This document shows, in pieces, positions 52,585 to 61,900 of a DNA stretch of 64,000 nucleotides. Made by a program: the position numbers and the translations under genes. The DNA is from Pseudomonas uvaldensis. GTDB lineage: Bacteria; Pseudomonadota; Gammaproteobacteria; Pseudomonadales; Pseudomonadaceae. The notes beneath the pieces are model-generated. The model saw nothing but the letters and a program-made list of their open reading frames with translations, was not told the origin of the DNA and did not search any database. Position 1 is the stretch's first letter. Every line of letters starts with the position of its first letter. The stretch lies in NCBI RefSeq assembly GCF_021271205.1, contig NZ_JAIWKS010000001.1:186001-250000 (forward strand). Direction: 5' to 3'.

Positions 52585-53193
52585 ATGAAACACGAAACAA
52601 TTGAAAAGAACGTCGGCCTGCTGATGCTGCTGATGGTCCTGGCCGTGAGCATCGGTGGCCTGACCCAGATCGTCCCTCTGTTCTTCCAGGACGTGACCAA
52701 CAAGCCGGTGGACGGCATGAAGCCCTACACCGCCCTGCAACTGGAAGGCCGCGACATCTATATCCGTGAAGGCTGCGTCGGTTGCCATTCGCAGATGATC
52801 CGTCCGTTCCGCGCCGAGACCGAGCGCTACGGCCACTACTCGGTGGCCGGTGAAAGTGTCTGGGACCATCCGTTCCTGTGGGGCTCCAAGCGTACCGGAC
52901 CGGATCTGGCCCGGGTCGGCGCGCGTTACTCCGACGATTGGCACCGCGCCCACTTGTACAACCCGCGCAACGTCGTGCCCGAGTCGAAAATGCCGGCCTA
53001 TCCGTGGCTGGTGAACCAGGCGGTCGACAGCAGCCACACCGAAGGCAAGCTGCGCGCCATGCGCACCCTCGGCGTGCCGTACACCGATGACGACATTGCC
53101 AGCAGCGTGGCCTCCCTCAAGGGCAAGACCGAAATGGATGCACTGGTGGCCTACCTGCAAGTGCTCGGCACCGCCATCAAGAGCAAGAGGTGA
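52585..53193 (+). CDS. ccoO1: cbb3 oxidase monoheme cytochrome c subunit II (copy 1)
   Basis: A 202-residue membrane-anchored cytochrome c. One N-terminal helix ([23 protein letters not shown]), then heme motif [13 protein letters not shown], and the axial Met probably in [11 protein letters not shown]. It follows ccoN1 by 10 bases and is nearly identical to ccoO2 around the heme site. Confidence 0.96.
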   Translation: MKHETIEKNVGLLMLLMVLAVSIGGLTQIVPLFFQDVTNKPVDGMKPYTALQLEGRDIYIREGCVGCHSQMIRPFRAETERYGHYSVAGESVWDHPFLWGSKRTGPDLARVGARYSDDWHRAHLYNPRNVVPESKMPAYPWLVNQAVDSSHTEGKLRAMRTLGVPYTDDDIASSVASLKGKTEMDALVAYLQVLGTAIKSKR

Positions 53194-53198
53194 GTCCC

Positions 53199-53402
53199 AT
53201 GTTTCTTGAAATGAGCACTGGAATGATCCGAGGCCTGGGCACGGTCGTGGTCTTCGTCGCCTTCGTCGGCCTGATCCTGTGGGTCTTCAGCAGCAAGCGC
53301 GGCCCGGAATTCGCCCAGGCGCGCCTGCTGCCGTTCGCCGACGAGCCGTCAGCCGATATCGTCAATCCTCAAGACCCTGCAACAAGGAGTACCCGACCAT
53401 GA
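53199..53402 (+). CDS. ccoQ1: cbb3 oxidase assembly subunit CcoQ (copy 1)
   Basis: A 67-residue single-helix protein ([26 protein letters not shown]) that stabilises the oxidase. The ATG at 53199 is used; copy 2 begins close to the internal MIRGLG. It overlaps ccoP1 by 4 bases (ATGA). Confidence 0.9.
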   Translation: MFLEMSTGMIRGLGTVVVFVAFVGLILWVFSSKRGPEFAQARLLPFADEPSADIVNPQDPATRSTRP

Positions 53403-54349
53403 CCACCTTCTGGAGTACGTGGATCTGCGTACTGACTCTTGGCAGCCTTATCGGCCTGACCTGGCTGCTGATCGGCACCCGTAAGGGCGAGACCAAGGGC
53501 AGCGTCGACCAGACCATGGGCCACAGCTTCGACGGCATCGAGGAATACGACAACCCACTGCCACAATGGTGGTTCCTGTTGTTTGCCGGCACCCTGGTAT
53601 TTTCTGTAGGTTATCTGATCCTGTATCCGGGCCTGGGCAACTGGAAAGGCGTTCTGCCCGGCTACGAGAACGGCTGGACCGGCGCCCATGAATGGGAAAA
53701 GGAAATGGCCAAGGCCGATGCCAAATTCGGACCGATCTTCGCCAAATTTGCCGCGATGCCCGTTGAAGAAGTCGCCAAGGACCCGCAGGCCTTGAAAATG
53801 GGCGGTCGCCTGTTCGCTTCCAACTGCTCGGTCTGCCATGGTTCGGACGCCAAGGGGGCATTCGGCTTCCCGAACCTGGCCGACAGCAACTGGCGCTGGG
53901 GTGGCGCTGCCGACACCATCAAGGCCACCATCATGGGCGGGCGCATGGCGGCAATGCCGGCCTGGGGCGAAGTGCTGGGCGATGCCGGGGTCAAGAACGT
54001 AGCCGCCTATGTGCGTCATGACCTGGCCGGCCTGCCGTTGCCAGCGGACAGCGGCGCCGACCTGGAAGCCGGCAAGCAGGCCTTCAATACCACCTGTGTC
54101 GCCTGCCACGGCGCCAACGGCCAGGGTACCGAAGCCATGGGCGCGCCAAACCTGACGCAACCGGCGGGCTTCATCTACGGCACCAGCCTGGCGCAATTGC
54201 AGCAAACCATCCGCCACGGTCGTCAGGGTCACATGCCGGCCCAGAACGAACTGCTCGGCAACGACAAAGTGCAGTTGCTCGCAGCGTACGTCTACAGCCT
54301 GTCCCACCCTTCAGGTGCCGAGCGCCTGGCTGAACGCAAAAGCGAATAA
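53399..54349 (+). CDS. ccoP1: cbb3 oxidase diheme cytochrome c subunit III (copy 1)
   Basis: A 316-residue diheme cytochrome with two N-terminal membrane helices, the Pseudomonas CcoP motif [17 protein letters not shown], and heme sites [11 protein letters not shown] and [11 protein letters not shown]. It delivers electrons from soluble cytochromes to CcoO/CcoN. It overlaps ccoQ1 by 4 bases. It lacks a 14-residue stretch present in CcoP2 after the second helix. Confidence 0.95.
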   Translation: MTTFWSTWICVLTLGSLIGLTWLLIGTRKGETKGSVDQTMGHSFDGIEEYDNPLPQWWFLLFAGTLVFSVGYLILYPGLGNWKGVLPGYENGWTGAHEWEKEMAKADAKFGPIFAKFAAMPVEEVAKDPQALKMGGRLFASNCSVCHGSDAKGAFGFPNLADSNWRWGGAADTIKATIMGGRMAAMPAWGEVLGDAGVKNVAAYVRHDLAGLPLPADSGADLEAGKQAFNTTCVACHGANGQGTEAMGAPNLTQPAGFIYGTSLAQLQQTIRHGRQGHMPAQNELLGNDKVQLLAAYVYSLSHPSGAERLAERKSE

Positions 54350-54361
54350 ATCCTGACCACA

Positions 54362-54395
54362 CGAACAACCGCATTCACTCGGATGCGGTTGTTCG
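54362..54395 (+). terminator. Perfect 13-bp hairpin after ccoP1
   Basis: CGAACAACCGCAT (54362-54374) pairs with ATGCGGTTGTTCG (54383-54395) with an 8-base loop, 12 bases after the ccoP1 stop. It lacks a long T-run but is well placed as a terminator. Confidence 0.65.
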
Positions 54396-54731
54396 CTTGC
54401 CTGCGCGACCCATTGTCGCACCCTCCCATGGTCTTCCTTTCGGTTCACCGGAATCGGGTCTAAGCTTCCCTCTGCGTGTACTGGCGACTGCCGGTTTCAG
54501 GTCGACCCGACCCGATGTGTTCGACAATCGTTCGATAAAAATGCCGCAAAGACAGGCAGATACCGGCTATTTCCGAGATCGCCTCGTATCACCCGAACGC
54601 CTTGTGTAAACACACCCCGTTACAACCGACCCGACCCCCTCGCCTCTTTCCTTTGCAGCGACCGTTTGCCGGGACCGTATTTTGTCCCTACGCAAAACAT
54701 GGAAAGGCCGCAGAATCAGCTTTTGAAAGCA

Positions 54732-54745
54732 TTGACCCAGGTCAT
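54732..54745 (+). promoter_or_regulatory. Possible ANR/FNR-type site upstream of ccoN2
   Basis: TTGACCCAGGTCAT resembles TTGAT-N4-ATCAA with three mismatches. Oxidase 2 is ANR-induced in P. aeruginosa, which favours a site here, but the match is imperfect and its spacing to the best -10 (CATACT, 54775-54780) is a few bases long. Confidence 0.4.
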
Positions 54746-54829
54746 GGCGCGTTGCAATGACCCCCCGCTTTCTCCATACTTGCGGCCGATTTTTATCCTA
54801 ATAAAACACCCAAACCGTGGAACCTTAGA

Positions 54830-56272
54830 ATGAGCACAGCAATCAGTCCGACTGCTTATAACTATAAGGTAGTCCGCCAGTTCGCCATCATGACGGTGGT
54901 CTGGGGGATCCTTGGCATGGGGCTCGGTGTCTTCATCGCCTCGCAACTGGTCTGGCCGGAGTTGAACTTCGATCTGCCATGGACGACGTTTGGACGCCTG
55001 CGCCCGCTGCACACCAACCTGGTGATCTTCGCCTTCGGTGGTTGTGCATTGTTCGCCACTTCCTACTACGTCGTGCAGCGAACCTGCCAGACGCGACTGA
55101 TCTCCGACAGCCTCGCTGCCTTCACCTTCTGGGGTTGGCAAGCCGTCATCGTCGGCGCGATCGTGACCTTGCCAATGGGTTTCACCACCACCAAGGAATA
55201 CGCGGAACTGGAATGGCCCCTGGCTATCCTGCTGGCCATCGTCTGGGTGACCTACGGTCTGGTGTTCTTCGGCACTATCGTCAAGCGCAAGACCAAGCAC
55301 ATCTATGTCGGTAACTGGTTCTACGGCGCCTTCATCGTCGTAACGGCGATGCTGCACATCGTCAACCACATGTCGCTGCCGGTCAGTCTGTTCAAGTCGT
55401 ACTCGGCCTACTCGGGCGCGACCGACGCGATGATCCAGTGGTGGTACGGCCACAACGCCGTGGGCTTCTTCCTGACCACCGGCTTCTTGGGAATGATGTA
55501 CTACTTCGTGCCGAAGCAGGCCGAGCGTCCGATCTACTCCTATCGCCTGTCCATCGTGCACTTCTGGGCGCTGATCACCCTGTACATTTGGGCCGGTCCG
55601 CACCACTTGCACTACACCGCGCTGCCAGACTGGGCGCAGTCCCTGGGCATGGCGATGTCGATCATCCTGCTGGCCCCAAGCTGGGGTGGCATGATCAACG
55701 GCATGATGACCCTGTCCGGCGCCTGGCATAAGCTGCGCACCGACCCGATCCTGCGCTTCCTCGTGGTGTCTCTGGCGTTCTACGGCATGTCGACCTTCGA
55801 AGGCCCGATGATGGCCATCAAGACCGTCAACTCCCTGAGCCACTACACCGACTGGACCATCGGCCACGTACACGCCGGCGCGCTGGGCTGGGTCGCGATG
55901 ATCTCCATCGGCGCCATCTACCACATGATCCCGAAACTGTTCGGTCGTGCGCAGATGCACAGCACCGGCCTGATCAACGCGCACTTCTGGCTCGCGACCA
56001 TCGGTACCGTGCTCTACATCGCCTCGATGTGGGTCAACGGCATCACCCAGGGCCTGATGTGGCGCGCAATCAACGACGACGGCACCCTGACCTACTCGTT
56101 CGTCGAAGCGCTGCAAGCCAGCCATCCTGGTTTCATCGTGCGTGCCCTGGGCGGCGCGTTCTTCGCCAGCGGCATGCTGCTCATGGCCTACAACGTGTAC
56201 CGCACCGTTCGTGCTTCTGACCCGGCTGAAGCTGAAGCCGCCGCCAAGATCGCCGTAGTTGGAGCTCACTGA
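54830..56272 (+). CDS. ccoN2: cbb3-type cytochrome c oxidase subunit I (copy 2)
   Basis: A 480-residue paralogue of CcoN1 with the same 12 helices and heme/CuB histidines ([45 protein letters not shown]). Differences from copy 1 cluster in the N-terminal third; the middle is nearly identical even in bases. It overlaps ccoO2 (TGATG). It is probably the low-oxygen-induced oxidase. Confidence 0.96.
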   Translation: MSTAISPTAYNYKVVRQFAIMTVVWGILGMGLGVFIASQLVWPELNFDLPWTTFGRLRPLHTNLVIFAFGGCALFATSYYVVQRTCQTRLISDSLAAFTFWGWQAVIVGAIVTLPMGFTTTKEYAELEWPLAILLAIVWVTYGLVFFGTIVKRKTKHIYVGNWFYGAFIVVTAMLHIVNHMSLPVSLFKSYSAYSGATDAMIQWWYGHNAVGFFLTTGFLGMMYYFVPKQAERPIYSYRLSIVHFWALITLYIWAGPHHLHYTALPDWAQSLGMAMSIILLAPSWGGMINGMMTLSGAWHKLRTDPILRFLVVSLAFYGMSTFEGPMMAIKTVNSLSHYTDWTIGHVHAGALGWVAMISIGAIYHMIPKLFGRAQMHSTGLINAHFWLATIGTVLYIASMWVNGITQGLMWRAINDDGTLTYSFVEALQASHPGFIVRALGGAFFASGMLLMAYNVYRTVRASDPAEAEAAAKIAVVGAH

Positions 56273-56880
56273 TGAAGCACGAAGCAGTAGAGAAGAATAT
56301 CGGCCTGCTGGCCTTCTTCATGGTCATCGCCGTCAGCGTCGGCGGCCTGACCCAGATCGTTCCGCTGTTTTTCCAGGACGTGACCAACAAGCCGGTCGAA
56401 GGCATGAAGCCGCGCACCGCCCTTGAACTGGAAGGCCGCGACGTCTATATCGCCAACGGCTGTGTCGGCTGCCATTCGCAGATGATCCGTCCGTTCCGCG
56501 CCGAGACCGAACGCTACGGCCACTACTCGGTCGCCGGCGAAAGCGTCTGGGACCACCCGTTCCTGTGGGGCTCCAAGCGCACCGGTCCGGACCTGGCCCG
56601 TGTTGGCGGTCGCTACTCCGACGATTGGCAGCGTGCGCACCTGTACAACCCGCGCAACGTGGTGCCGGAGTCGAAAATGCCGGCCTACCCGTTCCTCGTA
56701 GAAAACAAGCTCGACGGCAAAGACACCGCGAAAAAAATGGAAGTCCTGCGCAGCCTGGGCGTTCCTTACACCGACGAAGACATCGCCGGTGCCAGGGATG
56801 CCGTGAAGGGCAAGACTGAAATGGACGCGCTGGTGGCCTATCTGCAAGGCCTGGGCACCATCATCAAAAGCAAACGGTGA
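56272..56880 (+). CDS. ccoO2: cbb3 oxidase monoheme cytochrome c subunit II (copy 2)
   Basis: A 202-residue membrane-anchored cytochrome c, the paralogue of ccoO1: one N-terminal helix, heme motif [13 protein letters not shown] and [11 protein letters not shown]. It is translationally coupled to ccoN2 (TGATG). The region after the heme differs most from copy 1 ([19 protein letters not shown]). Confidence 0.96.
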   Translation: MKHEAVEKNIGLLAFFMVIAVSVGGLTQIVPLFFQDVTNKPVEGMKPRTALELEGRDVYIANGCVGCHSQMIRPFRAETERYGHYSVAGESVWDHPFLWGSKRTGPDLARVGGRYSDDWQRAHLYNPRNVVPESKMPAYPFLVENKLDGKDTAKKMEVLRSLGVPYTDEDIAGARDAVKGKTEMDALVAYLQGLGTIIKSKR

Positions 56881-56885
56881 TTTAG

Positions 56886-57071
56886 ATGGATATCGGGATG
56901 ATTCGTGGCCTGGGCACCGTCGTCGTGATGGTGGCCTTTATCGGTCTGGCCCTGTGGGTGTTCAGCCCCAAGCGCAAGTCGGAGTTTGACGACGCGACCT
57001 TGCTGCCGTTCGCGGATGATCCCGAAGCCATCAAGCACGTCGAGCAAGCTTCTAGGAGTAACAAAGAATGA
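56886..57071 (+). CDS. ccoQ2: cbb3 oxidase assembly subunit CcoQ (copy 2)
   Basis: A 61-residue single-helix protein ([20 protein letters not shown]...), 5 bases after ccoO2 and overlapping ccoP2 by 4 bases. Confidence 0.92.
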   Translation: MDIGMIRGLGTVVVMVAFIGLALWVFSPKRKSEFDDATLLPFADDPEAIKHVEQASRSNKE

Positions 57072-58051
57072 CTACGTTCTGGAGTCTGTACGTCACAGTC
57101 CTCAGTCTGGGAACGATCTTCTCCCTGACCTGGCTGCTGCTGTCGACCCGCAAGGGCCAGCGCGCCGAACAAACGGACGAGACCGTTGGCCACTCGTTCG
57201 ATGGCATCGAGGAATATGACAACCCTCTGCCAAAGTGGTGGTTCATGCTGTTCGTGGGCACCATCGTGTTCGCCCTCGGTTACCTGGTGCTCTACCCGGG
57301 CCTGGGCAACTGGAAAGGCCTGCTGCCGGGCTATAACTACCTGGACACCGAAAAGCAGACCCCTTTCGCCAATGGCCAGACCGGCTGGACCGGCGTACAC
57401 GAATGGGAAAAGGAAATGGCTCGTTCGGACGCCAAGTTCGGTCCGATCTTCGCCAAATTCGCGTCCATGCCCATCGAAGAAGTCGCCAAAGATCCGCAAG
57501 CGCTGAAAATGGGCGGTCGCCTGTTCGCCTCCAACTGCTCGGTTTGCCACGGTTCCGACGCCAAGGGTGCCTACGGTTTCCCGAACCTGACCGACGCCGA
57601 CTGGCGCTGGGGCGGTGAGCCGGAAACCATCAAGACCACCATCATGGGCGGTCGTCACGCGGTCATGCCGGGTTGGGCTGCCGTGGTGGGCGAGCAAGGC
57701 GTAGCCGACGTGGCCTCCTACGTGGTGACCAGCCTGCACGGTCGCAAGCTGCCGGAAGGTGCCAAGGCTGATCCGGCCAACGGCCAGAAGCTGTTCGCAG
57801 CCAACTGCGTGGCGTGCCACGGCCCAGCCGGCAAAGGCACGCCTGCCATGGGCGCACCTGACCTGACGCATCCAGCCGGTTTCATCTACGGTTCGAGCTT
57901 CGCCCAACTGCAGCAGACCATCCGCTATGGTCGCCAGGGCCAGATGCCTGCCCAGGCTGACCTGCAAGGCAACGACAAGGTCCACCTGTTGGCCGCCTAC
58001 GTCTACAGCCTGTCCCACGGCGAAAAGGCTCCGGCCGCTGACGCCCAGTAA
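57068..58051 (+). CDS. ccoP2: cbb3 oxidase diheme cytochrome c subunit III (copy 2)
   Basis: A 327-residue diheme cytochrome with two N-terminal helices, [17 protein letters not shown], and heme motifs [11 protein letters not shown] and [12 protein letters not shown] loop [16 protein letters not shown] after the second helix makes it longer than CcoP1 there. It ends the operon; a strong terminator follows. Confidence 0.95.
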   Translation: MTTFWSLYVTVLSLGTIFSLTWLLLSTRKGQRAEQTDETVGHSFDGIEEYDNPLPKWWFMLFVGTIVFALGYLVLYPGLGNWKGLLPGYNYLDTEKQTPFANGQTGWTGVHEWEKEMARSDAKFGPIFAKFASMPIEEVAKDPQALKMGGRLFASNCSVCHGSDAKGAYGFPNLTDADWRWGGEPETIKTTIMGGRHAVMPGWAAVVGEQGVADVASYVVTSLHGRKLPEGAKADPANGQKLFAANCVACHGPAGKGTPAMGAPDLTHPAGFIYGSSFAQLQQTIRYGRQGQMPAQADLQGNDKVHLLAAYVYSLSHGEKAPAADAQ

Positions 58052-58071
58052 GACAAGCACCTGATACACCG

Positions 58072-58106
58072 AAGGCCCCGTCAATGAATATTGGCGGGGC
58101 CTTTTG
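58072..58106 (+). terminator. Intrinsic terminator after ccoP2
   Basis: AAGGCCCCG (58072-58080) pairs with CGGGGCCTT (58095-58103), then a short T-rich run (TTGTTTGG). It separates the oxidase operon from the toxin-antitoxin pair. Confidence 0.88.
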
Positions 58107-58198
58107 TTTGGCCCGATGGCTGGCTCATTTGTTTTACCTTGCGCGCTCCACATCCAGGTAGTAACGTGCCTACATTCAAGTTCAGCGAGGGCATTTCC

Positions 58199-58456
58199 AT
58201 GTCCATCACCACTATTTCCAGCCGCGAGTTCAATCACGACACAAGTGGTGCCAAAAAAGCCACTCTTGAGGGGCCGGTGATCATCACCGACCGTGGCAAG
58301 CCGGCCCATGTGCTGCTAAGCATTGAGGAGTACCAAAAACTCACCGGCATCGGCGGCACCAGCATTGTCGAGTTGCTGGTGATGCCCGATGCGCCGGATA
58401 TCGATTTCGACACCGAGCGTGCCGTCATCTCTCCTCGATCGGTAGACCTGTCCTGA
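58199..58456 (+). CDS. Antitoxin of the Phd/YefM family
   Basis: An 85-residue antitoxin: an N-terminal dimerisation/DNA-binding part (ITTISSREFNHDTSGAKKA) and the family core GPVIITDRGKPAHVLLSIEEY, then a C-terminal toxin-binding tail. GAGGG precedes the ATG at 58199. Its stop overlaps the toxin start (TGATG), the usual coupling in type II modules. It probably represses its own promoter in 58110-58198. Confidence 0.88.
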   Translation: MSITTISSREFNHDTSGAKKATLEGPVIITDRGKPAHVLLSIEEYQKLTGIGGTSIVELLVMPDAPDIDFDTERAVISPRSVDLS

Positions 58457-58866
58457 TGTTTTTACTCGACACCAACGTCATCTCGGAACTGCGCAAACCG
58501 CAGGCAGACAAGAATGTACAATCCTGGGCGCGCAGCGTGCCCGCCCCCAGCCTTTACGTTTCGGCGATTACCGTATTGGAACTGGAAACCGGTGTGTTGC
58601 GCTTCGAACGCAAGGACCCGGTCCAAGGCAGCCGTTTGCGTGCATGGCTGGATAACCATGTCATGCCCGCGTTTGCAGGTAGAATCCTGACGGTCGACCG
58701 CGCCGTCGCCCTGCGCTGCGCCCGCCTGCACGTACCGGACCGCAGCAATGAATGTGATGCGCTGATTGCCGCAACCGCATTGGTCCATGGATTGACCGTG
58801 GTCACCCGCAACGTGAACGATTTCCAGAGCAGTGGCGTGGCGCTGCTCAACCCCTGGTCAAGCTGA
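58456..58866 (+). CDS. PIN-domain toxin, VapC/FitB type
   Basis: A 136-residue predicted Mg2+-dependent ribonuclease. PIN residues are visible: the Asp in FLLDTNVISELRKP, the Glu in VLELETG, the acidic DRSNECDALIAATA and the Asn/Asp near VVTRNVNDF. These four acidic sites are complete, so the toxin looks active. It is translationally coupled to the antitoxin. The pair lies between the cco operon and rhs and may be accessory cargo. Confidence 0.9.
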   Translation: MFLLDTNVISELRKPQADKNVQSWARSVPAPSLYVSAITVLELETGVLRFERKDPVQGSRLRAWLDNHVMPAFAGRILTVDRAVALRCARLHVPDRSNECDALIAATALVHGLTVVTRNVNDFQSSGVALLNPWSS

Positions 58867-58914
58867 AATAACGTTACAACGGACCCTCAATTCACCGCCA
58901 AGGAGACAGGCACA

Positions 58915-58978
58915 GTGGCAGGTATCAACCCCTTCAAGCAGATGGCCGGCAAACGTCCGGGGCTCCTGCATGTCTGAC
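58915..58978 (+). CDS. Possible 20-residue leader peptide before rhs
   Basis: A GTG at 58915 with AAGGAG 8-9 bases upstream begins a short frame (VAGINPFKQMAGKRPGLLHV) whose TGA lies in ATGTCTGA, overlapping the rhs start by 9 bases. rhs has no convincing ribosome site of its own, so translational coupling is plausible. It could instead be the stub of a deleted gene. The peptide resembles nothing I know. Confidence 0.4.
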
Positions 58979-61900
58979 GCACTCTGGGCTGCCCGCCTGG
59001 GCGATGCGCTCGACCACACCTCGATGATGGCCGATATTCTTGGCGGCGTGCTGGAGGTAGCGGCCAACATCGCGATCACCGCGTTGGCGACCGCCGCCGT
59101 GGTCGCAGCCACGGGCATCACCGTGGCCACGGGCGGCCTGGGTTGCTTCCTGCTCGGCGCGGTGGTGGGCGCCGTGGTCGGCATCGCCATGAGCAAGACC
59201 GGGGCCGACAAGGGCCTGAGCAATATCTGCGAGGGCATTGGCAATGCCCTATTCCCCCCCACGGTGCAAGCCAACATCCTCACCGGCTCCACCGACACCC
59301 TGACCAACAACATTCCCGCCGCTCGTGCCGCCGGGGCCATCGAGTCCCATGTCGCGCCGGCCGGGACCGAACTCGAGACACCCGAGGCCGAGCCCAGCTA
59401 CCTGGACATGGCCGAGAGCTTCTTCTCGCAGATGTGGCGCCCCACCGTCGCCACCCCCGCCCCCGGCGCCGTGCCCAAGCCGCTGGACATGATCACCTGC
59501 CTGAAGCACCCGCCGATGCCGCCGCAGTTTCTGGCCGAAGGCTCGGACAAGGTCACCATCAACGGCCAGCCGGCTGTGCGCAGCGGCGACCGCAGCACCT
59601 GCGACGGTAAGGTCGTCTCGTCCGGGCTGATTTCGTCCAATGTCACCATTGGCGGTGGTTCGGTGGTGGTGCGCGAGATTCGCAGCGGCAAGACGCCGGG
59701 CGTGGGCCTGGCAGTGACCGCGCTGCTGATGCTCAAGGGCGGCAAGGGGAAGTTCTTCAGCAAATTGCCGTGCATGCTGGCTGGCGCTGCGGCGTCGATG
59801 GCGGTCAGCAGTGCGATGGGCGCGGCGGCCAATGCGGCCATGGGTTCGTCGAATCCGGTGCATGCCGCCACCGGGGCCAAGGTATTGGGCGGTGATCAAG
59901 AGCTGGACTTCGTCCTGCCCGGCATCCTGCCGATTGACTGGCAGCGCTTCTACAACAGCCGCGACGAGCGTGGCGACGGCTTGTTCGGCGTCGGCTGGAG
60001 CGTGAGCTACGAGGTACAGGTCGAGATTCGTCCCCATCCCGAAGGCGGCGAAACCCTGGTCTACACCGACGAACAGGGCCGCCCCATCGACATGGGCTCG
60101 ATCCCCCTGGGCGGCGCGGTGTTCAGCGCCGGTGAAGGCCTAGCCGTGCGCCGGCATGTCAACGGCCAGTTGCTGATCGAAAGCGACGACGGCCTGTACC
60201 GCCTGTTCGAACCGACGCCGGGGCAGGCCTCGTTGCTGCGCCTGAGCCAATTGGGCGACCGCAACGACAACCGCATCCACCTCGACTACGACGAAGCCGG
60301 GCGTCTGGTGCGCCTGCGCGACACCTTCGATCTGGTGCAGGTGGAGCTGATTCGCGAACATGAGCGCGTCGTCCGGCTCGAGCGCCTCTACCCCGACCAA
60401 CAGCGCGAAGTGCTGGTCAGCTACGCCTACGACGCCGCCAACAACCTCGCCGAAGTACGCGACACCACCGGCCAGGTGCAACGGCGCTTCAACTACGACG
60501 CCGGGCGGCGCATGGTGGAACACCAATTGCCCACCGGTCTGCGCTGCTTCTACGAATGGGCCTCGATCGAAAACCAGGAATGGCGCGTGACCCGCCACTG
60601 GACCGACGAAGGCGACGCCTACCAGTTCGACTATGATCTGATCGCCGGGACGACGCGCATCACCGACAGCTTGCAGCGCACCAGCACCCGCCACTGGAAC
60701 GCCCAGCACCAGATCATCCGCTCCACCGACAACCTCGGTCAGACCTGGCTGTTCGAATGGAACGACGAGCGCCAGTTGCTCGGCGCCACCGACCCGCAAG
60801 GTGGTGGCTACACGTTCAACTACGACGAAGCCGGCAACCTGATCAGCGAAACCGACCCGCTGGGCCGTAGCGATTCCACCCAGTGGCTCGAACACTGGGC
60901 CCTGCCATTGGTGGACACGGACGCCGCCGGCCAAAGCTGGCAGTATCGCTACGACCCACGGGGCAACTGCATCGCCGAGACCAATCCGCTGGGCCACGTC
61001 ACCCGCTACCGCTACGACAGCCACGGGCAGGTCGTCGAAATCATCGATGCCACCGGCAAGAGCAAGAAGCTGCGCTGGAACCCGTTCGGGCAACTCGTCG
61101 AGCACATCGATTGCTCGGGTTATCCCACCCGCTTCAACTACGACTCGCGTGGCTATTTGCAGACCATCACCGATGCCCTCGGCGAGCGCATCCAGTTCAG
61201 CTACGACGCCCAAGGTCGCTTGCTCGGCAGCCAGTTGCCGGACGGCCGCAGCGAGCACTACCAGCGCGACGCCGCCGGCCAGCTCACCGGCTACACCGAC
61301 CCGGCCGGGCACACCACGCGCTACCAGCACAACCGTCGCGGCCAGGTGCGCCAGCGCACCGACGCTCTGGGCCGGCAGGTGCAATTTGCCTATGACGGCT
61401 TTGGCCGGCTGCAAGCGCTGGTCAATGAGAATGGCGAGAGCTATCGGTTTGCCTGGGACGCCGGGGATCGATTGGTCGAGCAACGGGACCTGGATGGCAG
61501 CGCCAAACGCTACAGCTATGACGTGCTCGATAACGTCTCGGCCGTAACAGCCATTCCAGCGGCCTATGGCAACGGTCTCGCCGTGGTGCCCGAACCCCCA
61601 CCGCAGCCCATCGTCCATCGCCTGGAACGCGACGCCGCAGGCCGGCTGATCGCCAAGATCACCGACGATGGCCGTACCGACTACAGCTACGACCCGCTGG
61701 ACCAGCTCACCGCCGTCACCTTCACCGACCGACAAGGAAATGTCCAGAGCCTGAGCTTCGTCTACGACGCCCTCGGCCAGTTGCTGGAAGAACACGGCGC
61801 GGCCGGTCGCCTGCAGCACCACTACGACGAACTCGGCAACCTGATCCAGACCCAACTGCCCGATGGCCGCTGGGTCAATCGCCTGTACTACGGCAGCGGC

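Larger units (their letters stand above)
54350..54829. other. 480-bp region between cco operon 1 and operon 2
   Basis: It contains the hairpin at 54362-54395 and a possible ANR half-palindrome at 54732-54745; short open frames here lack ribosome sites and family resemblance. The rest presumably holds the promoter of operon 2. Confidence 0.5.

Noticed and set aside
54397..54609. A 70-codon frame between the two cco operons
   Set aside because: No ribosome site, odd composition and no resemblance to any CcoS/CcoQ-like protein.
54716..56269. A 517-codon minus-strand frame opposite ccoN2, with a similar one opposite ccoN1
   Set aside because: The similarity between the two arises only because ccoN1 and ccoN2 are paralogues; no independent coding evidence.
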